Origin: Heloderma charlesbogerti
Lineage: Eukaryota > Chordata > Lepidosauria > Squamata > Helodermatidae
Assembly: GCA_026122225.1 (NCBI GenBank)
Contig: JANEZZ010000982.1
Span: 863,501-927,500, forward strand
Direction: 5' to 3'
Length of the DNA stretch: 64,000 bases
Shown here piece after piece: positions 43,816 to 54,742 of the stretch. Below the pieces are notes generated by a model, which was given only the letters and a program-made list of their open reading frames with translations, ran no database searches and was not told the DNA's origin. Both the position numbers and the translations under genes were made by a program. Position 1 is the first letter of the stretch. Each line of letters opens with the position of its first letter.

Positions 43816-44709
43816 TAGGGGTGCATGAAAGTCACTTACCTGGTCTCGCAGCTTTTCGCGGTGGGGGGGAGACACTTCGCTGCTCCCCCCGTGAAGTTCA
43901 GGCCGGGGGGGAGGCTTCCCGCCTCGCCCGGCCGAAATTCAGGCTGGGGGGGAGGCTTCCCGCCTTGCCTGGCCAAAATTCAGGCCGGGGAGGAGGCGCC
44001 TCGCCTGGCCGCGAAATTAAAAGTTTAAAAAAAAAAACACGCCCCCGTGATAGGCTACGTGACGATTAACGTAGCCTATCACGGCTAGATCTGCAAAGTC
44101 AGCCATGATAGGCTACGTAAATCATCATGTAGCCTATCATGGGTGACTTAAAAAAAAAAAAAAAAGCGCATACGCAAATGGCGGCCCCCATAGGGAGCCG
44201 CCATTCACGTTCCTTATTTGGTCGCTGTAGTCTACGTAAATCTTTACGTAGACTACAGCGACCAAATAAGGAACGGGAATGGCGGCTCCCTATGGGGGCC
44301 GCCATTATCCGTATGCGCTTTTTTTTTTTTTTTTTAAGTCACCCGTGATAGGCTATGTGACGATTTACGTAGCCTATCACGGCTGACTTTGCAAATCTAG
44401 CCGTGATAGGCTACGTTAATCGTCATGTAGCCTGTCAGGGGGGCGTTTGCTTTTTTTTCTTTTATTGGAATGGTGGCGGTGGCAGCCGGTCGAAAGACCG
44501 GCTGCCGCTCCCGCCCCGGACGAAGACCCGACGAACCGCCGGCCGGACCCGCCGCCGGGAGAGACATTCGCCAAAGGTAAGTCCCGTCCCGGGGGCGGTG
44601 TGGGGGGTGGGGGGGTGCAGAGAATTTCTCCCCGAAACGTGTTCGGGGGGCTGAACACGTTGGCACTCGGCCCCCCGAAGTTTCGGGGAGAAATTTTCCG
44701 CCATCCCTA
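43816..44709. mobile_element. CGG-rich palindromic hAT MITE (copy 2)
   Basis: 894 bp, ends TAGGGGTGCATGAAAG and CCATCCCTA, perfect duplication GTGAGCAG (43808-43815, 44710-44717). About 44040-44443 is one palindrome of roughly 200-bp arms centred near 44241. Each arm contains hairpins of GATAGGCTACGT / ACGTAGCCTATC and of CAAATGGCGGCC type. Outward-facing AGGTAAGT sequences lie at 43841-43834 (minus) and 44575-44582 (plus). Left of the palindrome are imperfect repeats of about 40 bp (43890-44000). Confidence 0.92.
44040..44443. repeat. 400-bp nested palindrome
   Basis: Read from both ends towards 44241 the strands are almost fully complementary, from CCCCCGTGATAGGCTACGTG to the TGTCAGGGGGGCG side. 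Five smaller hairpins lie inside. Confidence 0.88.
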
Positions 44710-44717
44710 GTGAGCAG

Positions 44718-45100
44718 AGGCCTTAGAGTTGCCCATCAACAGTTAGCTCTTGGGCAGCAGACTGAGCAGGAACACAGGTCACCTGGTCACTGTCTTCCCC
44801 ACTATGATGAGATGTATTGTATTTCTATTGAAATTATAGTGATTATTTCTACGTCTACATTTATACATATAAATTAGCATATGCAAGTTTGGGGCAAATC
44901 TTTGCCCTCTTTTGGTCATCTTGTTTGGTGAGGATTTTCCTCTATTTTTTTAGCAATGCTCAAGTAGCCCCCCTACTGGCTATCCATATTTATTATGTTA
45001 TCCTTTCTGTGCAATCAGAAGGACTAGCCACTTGTTTGTCATGTGCTTTTAATGGAAGCTACCTTGCAAGTTGCACCTTCAGTACAGGCAGGCTGTGAAC
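44718..45100. other. Intron, nothing recognised
   Basis: No gene or repeat family was identified. Confidence 0.4.
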
Positions 45101-45849
45101 ACTCCCTGTGAAGACTCAGGCTCCCAGTTTGGGAGGATTTCTGGACTCAGCCCTGAGACTGGATTTACAGGTTTTGGCAGTCGCCAGGAGTTGCACAGCT
45201 TTTTGGCAGTTGCCAACAGTCACACAGCTGAGGCTAGTGCACCAACTGCACCCATTTCTAGAGATGTCTGATCTGGCCAAAGTCATGCTTGCCTTAGATA
45301 CCTCCTGTTTGGACTACTGTAATATGCTGTACATGGGGCTCCCTTTGAAAGCTGTTCAGAAACTTCAGCTGATCCAGCATGCTGTGGCCAGACTGTTGAC
45401 CAGGGCCAGTTCCAGGGAGCACATGACTCCCTTGTTGCAACCGCTTCACTAGCTACCAGTCTGTTTCTGGGCACAATTCAAAGTGGTGGTTATTATTATT
45501 TAAAATAAGTTTCCCCCAGTCACCATAAAATATGGTTATGGCCTATAAACCCTATATGACTTGGAACCAGATTACCCAAAAGACCACCTTCTCCCATGCA
45601 AGCCTGCCCAGTCCTTAAGACCTTCTGAAGAGGCCCTTCTTTTGAGAATGCCACCTTCAGAGGCATGTTTGGAGGTGAGAGAGCCTTCTCGGTGGTCGCT
45701 CCCAGGCTGTGGAACTCCCTGCTGAGGGAGGCTAGGTTTGCTCCCTCTCTACTCTCCTTCTGCCAGCAGGCAAAGACAGTTTCATTCAAGGCTGAAAAAA
45801 AGGCAAATGCTATTTTGGGCTGCATTAATAGAAGTATAGCTTCCAAATC

Positions 45850-46286
45850 TTTCCCAGTAGCAACATATGGCTGTGAGAGCTAGACTATAAGGAAGGCTGA
45901 GCACCGAAGAATCGATGCTTTCGAACTGTGGTGCTGGAGAAGACTCCTATGAGTCCCCTGGACTGCAAGGAGGTCCAATCAGTCAGTCCTAAAGGAAATC
46001 AACCCTGACTGCTCATTGGAAGGACAGATACTGAAGCTGAAGCTCAAATATTTTGGCCACCTAATGCGAAGAGAAAAGTCACTGGAAAAGACCCTGATGC
46101 TGGGAAAGATTGAAGGCAAAAGGAGAAGGGGACGGCAGAGGATGAGATGGCTAGATAGCATCACCGATGCAATGAATATGGACTTGAGCATGCTCCGGGA
46201 GAGAGCGGAGGACAGGAAGACCTGGCGTGCTATGGTCCATGGGGTCACAAAGAGTCGGACACAACTGAACGACTGAACAACAACAA
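45850..46286 (+). mobile_element. Bov-B 3' end nested in CR1
   Basis: 437 bp flanked by the perfect 11-bp duplication GCTTCCAAATC (45839-45849, 46287-46297). It encodes LKYFGHLMRREKSLEKTLML and a C-terminal [10 protein letters not shown] (stop at 46277), with the tail AACAACAACAA. A stop near 45950 interrupts the upstream part. Confidence 0.93.
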
Positions 46287-46611
46287 GCTTCCAAATCCTG
46301 TGAACTATTAGTTCCCCTCTACACAGCACTGGTTAGGCCTCATCTTGAGTACTGTGTCCAGTTCTGGGCACCACACCTTAAGAAGGATGCAGACAAACTA
46401 GAGAGGGTTCAGAGGAGGGCAACGAAGATGATCAGGGGACTGGAACTGGAAACAAAGCCCTATGAGGGGAGATGGAAAGAACTGGGCATGTTTAGAAGAG
46501 CATGCTTGAGAAGAGAAGACTGAGGGGAGATAGGATAGCGCTCTTCAGTACTTGAAAGTTTGTCACAGAGAGGAAGGTGAGGATCTCTTCTCCATCATCC
46601 CAGAGTGCAAG

Positions 46612-47258
46612 TAGGGATGTTGGAGAAATCTGCCACAGACTCCAGTAAGGACGGATTCTTTGGAACCCCCGGAGTCCGTGGTGGAACAGCCTCCCCCCCG
46701 CCACCCCTCAAACCCCCCCCCAGGACAGACCTACCTGGTGGCAGTGGATGCAGCGGCGGCTCCAGCTTGTCTTCTGGCTGCCGCCAGGCTGCTGCAGCTG
46801 CTAATGGCGGCTGTCGTAGTGGCCGCCATTTGCGTGCCTGCATTAGGCCATGATAGGCTACGTAAATACTTACGTAAATACTTATGTAGCCTATCATGAC
46901 AAAGCAGGGGTGCCCATGGCGGCCGCTACTCCATTTGCACCCCTGCTCTTTGCCGTAATACATAGCCTATTACGGCAAAAGGCAGGCACGCAAATAGCAT
47001 AGCAGCCACCATTTGCATCCCTGCCTTTTGCCATGATAGGCTACGTAAATACTTACCACCATTTCCATCCCTGCCATTTGCAGCCACAGCAGCCCAGCAA
47101 CGGCCGGAAGTCTGGCTGTGGCTGACCCTGGCCGGCGGCTCCGCAGAGTCGCCGCAGAGCGGGGCCAGCCAGGGAGGATTCCTGGGGGAGGGACGGATCA
47201 CCTCCCCCCCCCCGCGGACCCCTGCGAATACCCAGTAAGGGGGTTTCATACACCCCTA
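46612..47258. mobile_element. hAT MITE with CGG-rich core, nested in CR1
   Basis: 647 bp with ends TAGGGATGTTGG and ATACACCCCTA and the perfect duplication AGTGCAAG (46604-46611, 47259-47266). The left terminus matches the 30062/30944 family, while the core has the ATGATAGGCTACGTAAATAC and GGCCGCCATTTGCG motifs of 5479 and 43816, so it looks chimeric. A minus-strand AGGTAGGT lies at 46736-46729. Confidence 0.9.
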
Positions 47259-47702
47259 AGTGCAAGACACGGAATAATGGGCTCAAGTTACAGGAAGCCA
47301 GATTCCGTCTGAACATCAGGAAAAACTTCCTGACTGTTAGAGCAATACGACAATGGAACCAATTACCTAGGGAGGTGGTGGGCTCTCCCACACTGGAGGC
47401 ATTCAAGATGAAGCTGGACAGCCATCTGTCAGGGATGTTTTGACTTAGGTTCCTGCATTGAGCAGGGGGTTGAACTCAATGGTCTTATAGGCCCCTTCCA
47501 ACCCAACTATTCTATGATTCTATGATTCTAAGGAGGAATTTGGCATGTAAGTGAGTCTGTTGGGTTGGGAGCTGTTTTTATTCTGTTGTTGCTATGTTTT
47601 TATTGTATTTCAATGCATTGCTTTCTTATTGTTTTAATCAAGTTTTAAGCCACCTCATTCCCATTTTTCTTGGTAGAAAGGCAGGGAACAAAATAAATAA
47701 AT

Positions 47703-48667
47703 GAGGCACCTTCCTCTTCACTGCTGCCTTTAACTGAGACCATAATTTGTTTGTGGGTCAGAGCAGCTTTCTCAAAGCAATCTGCACATTTGTCTGAAGT
47801 GGCTACTATATCCTTGTATCTTGTCTTATTTTTGTATCTTGCTGCATGAAGATGTACCCATAAATGCGGCTTAAACATTATTCAAATAAATACATTCTCA
47901 GGATGCCAAATACTGTGCAAATTCGGGGATTCTGAACTCTCGCATCATGCTATGCTCAGCTCTGCTTATGCCTCTTTGGAGCACTAGGCAGTAATAGCCA
48001 CTTACTTAGGAATAACCTGAAAGCAAGTAACCCACCCCACATACATTATAAGACAAATAGTATTATTCAGAATGAACAGGTGACTAGTCTGAATAGCTTC
48101 CCTGCTTTCCTACTTATACCTACATAGACTTTGATCAATTAGGAGTGCAAAGCCAGGGGAAAATATGCATTTATCAGCATCTCCCATTAATATTATATTT
48201 AAGTATAGTTTTATTTTATTCATTTTTGTAATTAATTTGTTTAGTTTTTAGTGTTAGTTTGCTTTTGTAAGCCACATTAAAAATGTTCAGCTGAAAGTCA
48301 GGACATAACTGATTCAAATAAAGAAAGGGACAGAGTTATCCAGAGAGTTTGATGGTTGACCGAGATTTAAACTTGTGTCTCCCTGATCAAAGTCATATGT
48401 CTTTACCACTGGCCTAGGTGGTGGACTAAACATTTGACTTAGGGTCAAACTGCACTTTACATAATTATGTAGTGTACAGCTCCTTTGTGTGTGTGTGTGT
48501 GTGTGTGTGTGCGCGTGCATGCATGCACACGCACATGTGAGCCGCTTATCCAAATCAAGACTACCATGTGTGGGGAGGGGAGGTTTAATCCTTCCCTCCT
48601 CAGCTCCTTCCTTCCCCAAATCCACCCTCCCTGTGCAGGAGATAAAGGGAGAAAAGCCCAGTGGAGT
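47703..48667. other. Intron, no gene seen
   Basis: 48180-48325 resembles a LINE 3' tail in sense. (TG)n lies at 48486-48510. The rest is unassigned. Confidence 0.45.
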
Positions 48668-48789
48668 CTGAACCTTATCCACAAAATGGGTTCAGTGCCT
48701 TGGATAGCTCCTTTAGAGTTCTGCCAGTTCTGACTGAAACCCAGAATGGAATCACAGCCCCACCGAAATGGGAGCTGCCAATCTCCACT
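48668..48789. mobile_element. CAGTGGAGG-family MITE, right half
   Basis: GTCTGAACCTTATCCACA through TAGCTCCTTTAGAGTTCTGC and GAGCTGCCAATCTCCACTG; the left half is absent. Confidence 0.7.
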
Positions 48790-51154
48790 GGAAAAAGCCT
48801 CAGTTGAGGCTTTCTTTCTTTAACTACCACATGCATGCCCTCTGGGGGCGGGGGGTGGATTTGGGAGGGAGGTGACAGGGGCTGGAAGGATTAAACCTCC
48901 CCTACCTATGCATGGTTGTCCCAGTCCAGATGCAGGGCCTCCATGCTACTTTAGAATAAAGACAACATCTAGTTACTTTCATAAGTAACATAGCATGTAA
49001 TAAACACTGCATATAAGGCAGTTTTGTATATGTTGGACTTAAGGGACTGGAGGAAGACGTCCTGATTCGCCAAGTGAATCATTTTGGGAATTTATAAGCA
49101 CACACACACACACAAACAACCACCATACCAAACACACCTTGGACTGGGAACGTGGTGGGGTGGGGGCAGCTTTTAAATTAGAGAGTGTAACTTCCAAACA
49201 AACTTCCTGGAATGTCCTATAGAAATCGAGCAATAACTGTGATTTCGATGGACCTTGGTCTGACAAGCATGACTCGTCTTACATTCCTTCTCATATGGCC
49301 CATTTTAGGAAGGACACAGTAATCCCCTCTTGATTTTACAGGAGGAAGCCCTCCCTTCCCTCCCAAAGTTCCCCCTTTTTTTTGCTCTTAGCAAGCTCAG
49401 CAATGACCTCCCCATGCGCCCACCCACAGGTGAAGTGTGCTATGTGAGCAACCCCCAACTGCAAAATGAAGAGAAATTGCTGCAATTTCAGGCATTTTCC
49501 AGAGAGGATGGCCAAAGATGGGGGGGGGGATGAAAAAGAAAAGGGGGTGGCATAATAGGTGTCTATCACTACGTAAGATCTGTTTTAGAGGAATAAAGGG
49601 AAGCTTTGCTGGTGGGGGAGGGCAAGAGTGGGGAGCAGGCAGGGAGGGGAATGAAGAGTGGATGTTGATGGTGTTACAGATTGAAGAGCACCAGAAAGGA
49701 ATTGGGGAGGGAGAGAATGGTACCGCATGGGGAGAAAGTGGAGTGTCAGATATAAGATGAAGTGATCACAAGCACAAAGGAATTTATATTCAAATATTTA
49801 AGCATTCTTGAAAGGATGCTCAGAGCAGAAATTCCTTTTCTCTGCTCCCCATGTAGAAATGACTTTAACACTCAGCCAGATGCTAATGCAAAGTGACTCA
49901 AGCTATTCCTCGCAAGCATAGCTAAATTGCCGTTATTTGTTAAGCGCATTGAATTCAGCTGTGGATACAGCAGTTGGTTGCATTCAGAAAGCATCTGTAC
50001 TCTTCTCTCTCTTTTTTTAATCCTCCAAACCAGAGACAAGTCTACCGATCTCTCCTCTACTGTCTCCCCCACCCCTCCCCTCCTCTGTGCTAGCTGGGAA
50101 TTGTCAAGTGACAACCGACCAAATCCTTTTGGACAGGAAGCCTTCATCCCAAGCTCTCTATGCTTGCAAAGCAGGGCCTTGTGGTTGGATCAGGGAGCCC
50201 ATTAAAAGCGCTTTGATGGTATGGAAATTCATCTTCATGAGGCAGGCCAGACCCCTAAGCAGCCTGCTGTTTAGCTGTGGTTACAGATCAGTCATTCACT
50301 TCGGAGGGCAGTAATTGTGCTGACGGCTTGTATGGCAGGGGAAGTACATAAAATAATCCAGGGCCCTCCGCCGTGGCACTGCAAGTTAATCTTCTTTAAT
50401 ACAGATCAGCTGTTGTTCTAACACATGACTTTGTGCTGGCCCTGGTGACTCTGCTTCAGCCTTTTTGATTAAGTAACGGGAGCCACAGCCTTCATCTGCA
50501 TCTACTTTAGTCTGCCACTTTTCGATTGTCGAGACTCCGGCTCCCCTTGTCTCCCTTGCTCGTTTTGTTCCTTCATCTCAAAGGGGGAGCAGGAGATCCC
50601 CTTTCAGGGTTGCGTGCCGAGAGAAGGGAAGCTGCCACCGAGGCCCCCTCCCATCAGCAAACGTCTGAGATGAATTTGGGGGCTAATGCTCAGTCAGTCA
50701 CAAACGTCACTCAGGAGGAATTTTGAGGGAAGCTGACAGACTTTTGATAAAGCCAGCAAAACTTTGCAAGGGGGAGTAAGATATCTACAAATCCTGACCT
50801 GGAACAACAGAAAATATGAATGCAGGTTGGGTAGGCTGAGTTGTGAGCACAAAGGTGGGCCAAACGTTCTCCAAAGAGAACTTTGGGCCAAATTTGGGGG
50901 GCCAGTTCAGAGAGAAAAGGGGGGACTGTATCTGTTCATGGGTCAGTGGCTGTAGGTCAGTATTAGAACACATCCAGAAGATCCCAGGGTCTTTCCTCAG
51001 CTAAAAGATTGTGGGTAGCCATGTGGGGAAAGGCCTACTCACCCCATTTCACCTTACTTGACCAACAGCTATGCTTTTCTGTAGTGGTGGAAGAAGCATT
51101 AACAATGGCGGTCTTCTCCTCCACCCCCCACCCCAAGCTGTCTCCTTAGGAGAG
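48790..51154. other. SOX5 intron with a repeat-poor block
   Basis: No gene. 49760-50720 contains no recognisable transposon and includes motifs such as ATGCTAATGCAAAG (near 49883). It is the longest repeat-free block near the right side and a candidate for conserved regulatory DNA. Confidence 0.4.
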
Positions 51155-51355
51155 GGTCTGTAGCTCAGTGGTAGAGCACCTGCTGTGCATCCAGAATATC
51201 CCAAGTTCAATCCCCGGCATCTCCATGTCAGGGTAGGAAAGTGTCTTACTTAACCCTAGGGATCTGCTACCAGTCAGTGTCAACAGTACTGGACTAGATG
51301 GACTAATTGCATGACTTGGTATAAGGCAGCTCCCTGTGTTCCTCTGTTCTCTGTG
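51155..51355 (+). mobile_element. tRNA-Ala-like SINE
   Basis: The head GGTCTGTAGCTCAGTGGTAG and GTTCAATCCCCGGCATCTCC follow a tRNA-Ala gene closely, with A and B boxes. The body TACCAGTCAGTGTCAACAGT and tail GGTATAAGGCAGCTCCCTGT are SINE-specific. It is not a functional tRNA: the anticodon stem is disrupted (CTGTGCATCCAG). Confidence 0.88.
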
Positions 51356-52264
51356 TGCTGCTCTGTTGTGACATGATAGTCAGATGGGCTTCCAGGGAAA
51401 TATTGGCAGCCACCCGCTGCTAGTGGTTTCTGAGAGCTGTGCTGTTGCCACCTGAGGGAGCTTTTGCATGCCCCATAGACCCCAATTTCACCCCCACCCC
51501 AAATGCAAATGGGGTAGATTAAATGGAAGGGGGCATTTAGGCTCAGCTTTAGTTGGGTGTCACCTTCATGTCGCTAGCACCAGATGTCCTGTTGGGAGTT
51601 TAGGCCCAGGGCAAAAGACCCCAGATTAGAGTACCTGCCAAATTTAGATTGGGTGTGAAATTTCGAATTCAAAGTTTCCTGCACAGAAGAAACTTCAAAT
51701 TAATTTCAAGGGAAGCAAACATGAAATGTTAACAAGACTGGCAAAACTTCTCAGGGGCGTTCAGCAGAATTATAATTAAAAACTACAGATTTCATTCTAT
51801 CATAGTACAGGCTGGTAGTGATAGATCTAGGCAGATTTCTCCTCAAGGTTGCTGACACCTCCCTTCACTTCTGGCTGGAGTAAGACAATAGTGGTGACGG
51901 TAGCTGATAGAGTCACTGTCGCTCCTGGTCTGGACACTTATTCCATAAGGATGTGTTTGAGTTCCACCCCACCTGAAATATGGGATGGAGGTATTTCCAG
52001 AGCAGGCCCAGAAATATATGAAAAGTGGAGGCAGTGTGGCCCAATATGGATGGGGACTTCAGCTCCATCATTCTCAACCATGAGCCATGATGGCTTGGGC
52101 TGGTGGGACAACACATGGAGGGCTGCACAGGTTTCTCACCCCTGCACTACATCCACATTCCATGTCTTGGAGCCACTGATGCACCAAGCAATTGGCAATA
52201 TGCTGTCCCCATGGTGTGCCGGAGGTCTTGCAAGCAGCAGATGAGAGGAAGCCTACTGTGTCCA
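51356..52264. other. Intron, mostly unassigned
   Basis: 52095-52147 ends with CACAGGTTTCTCACCCCTG, the terminus of a CAGGGGTG-type element whose left end is not clear. No gene. Confidence 0.4.
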
Positions 52265-53540
52265 TCATAGAATCATAGAATCATAGAATAGTAGGGTTGT
52301 AAAGGGCCTACAAGGCCATCTAGTCCAACCCCCTGCTCAATGCAGGAATCCAGGTCAGAGCATCCCTGACAAATGGCTGTCCAGCCTCATCTTGAAGTGT
52401 GGGAAAGCCCACCACCTCCATTTCTTTTACTGCCACCAATTATTGGTGGTAATTGGTTCCATTGTTGTATTGCTCTTACAGTCAGGAAGTTTTTCCTGAT
52501 GTTCAGCCAGAATCTGGCTTCCTGTAACTTGAGCCCATGATTCCGTGTCCTGCACTCTGGGATGATCAAGAAGAGATCCTGGCCTTCTTCTCTGTGACAA
52601 CCTTTCAAGTACTTGAAGAATGCTATCATATCTCCCCTCAGTCTTCTCTTCTCAAGGCTAAACATTACCAGTTCTTTCAGTCTCTCTTCATAGGGCTTTG
52701 TTTCCAGTCCCCTGATCATCTTTGTTACCCTCCTCTGAACCCTCTCCAGTTTGTCTGCATCCTTCTTAAAGTGTGGTGCCCAGAACTGGACACAGTACTC
52801 CAGTGCTGAGTAGAGGGGAACTAGTACTTCCCGGGATTTGGAAGCGATGCTTCTATTAATGCAGCCCAAAAGAGCATTTGCCTTTTTTTCAGCCACATCA
52901 CATTGTTGGCTCATATTCAGCTTGTGATCGACAACACTTCCAAGATCCTTCTTGCTTGTAGTGTGGTTGAGCCACGTATCCCCCGTCTTGTAACTGTGCA
53001 TTTGGTTTCTTTTTCCTAGGTGCAGAACTTGGCATTTCTCCCTATTAAATGTCATTCTGTTGTTTTCTGCCCAGCGCTCCAGTCTATCCAGATCACTTTG
53101 AATTTTGTTTCTGTCTTCCAAAGTATTAGCTATCCCGCCCAATTTTGTGTCATCTGCAAATTTGATCAGCATTTCCTGCACCTCCTCCTCCAAGTAATTA
53201 ATAAAAATGTTGAAGAGCTCTGGGCCCAGGACTGAGCCCTGCGGTAACCCACTCGTTACCTCTCCCCAGTTTGAGAAGGTCCCATTGATAAGCACTCTTT
53301 GAGTCCGATTCTGTAGCCAACTGTGGATCCACTGGATTGTTGTTTCATCTAGCCCACTTTGAGCTAGTTTGCTCATCAGGATACCATGGGGCACTTTGTC
53401 GAAAGCTTTGCTGAAGTCGAGGTATATGATGTCTACAGCATTCCCACGGTCTACAAGGGAGGTTACTTGATCAAAAAATGAGATCAGATTTGTCTGGCAG
53501 GACTTGTTTTTGACAAATTTTGTTTTTGTCCAAGGTTATT
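52265..53540 (-). mobile_element. CR1 LINE, 5'-truncated, with reverse-transcriptase remnant
   Basis: An antisense CR1 copy of about 1.3 kb that contains the C-terminal half of the reverse transcriptase and the 3' end (CTATGATTCTATGATTCTAT repeats at 52265-52285, read on minus). The 5' end is truncated near 53540, at the NLISFFDQVTSLVDRG block. Confidence 0.93.
52387..53394 (-). pseudogene. CR1 ORF2 C-terminal half (reverse transcriptase), truncated
   Basis: 335 open codons from an internal Met; the frame is also open upstream to about 53540 (YLDFSKAFDKVPH precedes it). Motifs in order: TSGLPQGSVLGP (reverse transcriptase motif B, residues about 48-59), KFADDTKLGG (catalytic FADD, about 78-87), a WAENNRMTFNREKCQVLHLG thumb-side block, then ALLGCINRSIAS and RKNFLTVRAIQQWNQLP near the end. 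The endonuclease and the first part of the reverse transcriptase are missing. The last 20 or so residues (GGSKRNGGGG) depart from the CR1 pattern because of a small insertion and deletion near 52410-52445, which shifts the frame before the normal stop. It cannot encode a full protein. Confidence 0.92.
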
Positions 53541-53815
53541 CTAGACCTCCTCTCATCTGCCATAGGGCCTCTGGTATGACAGAGGTCTTGGAAAGGAGGC
53601 CTCAGAAAGCCCAGGCTGGATCATGCATTTTTCTTGGACTGTACCAGGCCTCCTCTTATTTGCTGCAAAGCCTTTGATCATGATTACTGCCTCTTTGATA
53701 CACCAGAAGCCTCAGAGCATGTGGAGAAAGGCCGAGCTATGATAAAACTCTCTGGCATCCAGTTGGGATGCCAGAATCCACTCTGGAATTTATCTGGAGC
53801 AGAATGGGTTCATTC

Positions 53816-54316
53816 TAGGGATGTTGCAGGCACCTGACTGGGTCCAGGAGTCCGTCGCCTCCCCCCCGCCTGTGACTTCCAGACTGTGCCCACCAAGGTG
53901 GTGCCCTCAATCGCCCACCGCTCACACCCCGCTCATGCCCAGCTCACGTTCTCCAGGACTCACTGCGATTCCATCCAGTGAGTGCCCACCATTTTCCCAC
54001 CTTTGTTGTGAGCACAAAAAGGACGTAAAAATATATATATGCATATTTAAATATGCGCATTTTGGGGCCAGGAAAGCTTAATGTGCACAGTATTAGAGGT
54101 ATAATGCCTCCATTTAAATATGCACTTTTTTAACTTCCTTCTTGCCCAAACAACAAAGGCAGGAAAATGCAGGCACTCACCCGACAGGATCGCAGTGAGT
54201 CCGGGCAACTTGCCGAGCTCATGGGCAGCCCAAGTGCAGGTCTGGGGGGGCATGCAGGGGCCGCGCTTCTGTGGGCACCCAGAGAACCCGAGCTGGGATG
54301 GGTTCTCACATCCCTA
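53816..54316. mobile_element. hAT MITE, family TAGGGATGKYRCGGGCACC (second copy)
   Basis: 501 bp with ends TAGGGATGTTGCAGGCACC and GGTTCTCACATCCCTA and the perfect duplication GTTCATTC (53808-53815, 54317-54324). The core is palindromic with ATATGCATATTTAAATATGC. Confidence 0.92.
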
Positions 54317-54742
54317 GTTCATTCCACACTCTGCTAGAACTCTTCAGAGCAAAGGCTAATCGTTGTGTCTACCCCTAGCCAAGGTTAGATAGGTTCTGCA
54401 GGTGTTGATAGTTCCAAAATCTGCCAAACCTGTTTGATCAGTGATGATAGTGGGACAAACAAAATGTGTGTGTACAATACCAAGAGTAACAATGCCTCTG
54501 TGGTGCTAGCTTATGCTCTCTTAAAAACTATCATATTCAGCCTCAGTCTATTCCCAGATCCCTGGGGGAGGTACCTTGACTATATCCTGCAAGGTGATTT
54601 GGGCGCCTTTGAGCGTTCACTCCCACCTCTTCTCTCTCCTCCAGGGCAGGATAGAAAGGGTAGCAGGATCAAGGCAAGTATAGCAGAAGCTGAGGGAAAG
54701 TTGATGACGAAGCAGCAAGCAGTTCTCAGGTGGCGTGCCATG
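54317..54742. other. Intron, nothing recognised
   Basis: No gene or repeat family was identified. Confidence 0.4.

Larger units (their letters stand above)
45790..47530 (+). mobile_element. CR1 LINE, 5'-truncated, split by Bov-B and hAT
   Basis: CR1 pieces at 45790-45849, 46298-46611 and 47267-47530 are collinear with the better CR1 copy at 52265-53540: AEKKANAILGCINRSIAS; then GLASSW-type and [18 protein letters not shown]; then RKNFLTVRAIRQWNQLP and the tail ATTCTATGATTCTA. Two later insertions, each with its own target duplication, split it. Confidence 0.9.
45101..47702 (+). mobile_element. L2-type LINE, split by a CR1 insertion
   Basis: The L2 coding remnant occupies 45101-45789 (LDYCNMLYMGLPLKAVQKLQ, then ERAFSVVAPRLWNSL), with a frame break between the blocks. 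Its 3' tail (TTTTAAGCCACCTCATTCCC ... AATAAATAAATGA) is at about 47535-47702. The gap is filled by the CR1 element 45790-47530. Confidence 0.8.

Noticed and set aside
51155..51230. Possible functional tRNA-Ala gene
   Set aside because: Head resembles tRNA-Ala, but the anticodon arm is disrupted and the copy continues into a SINE body shared with 54743-54930.
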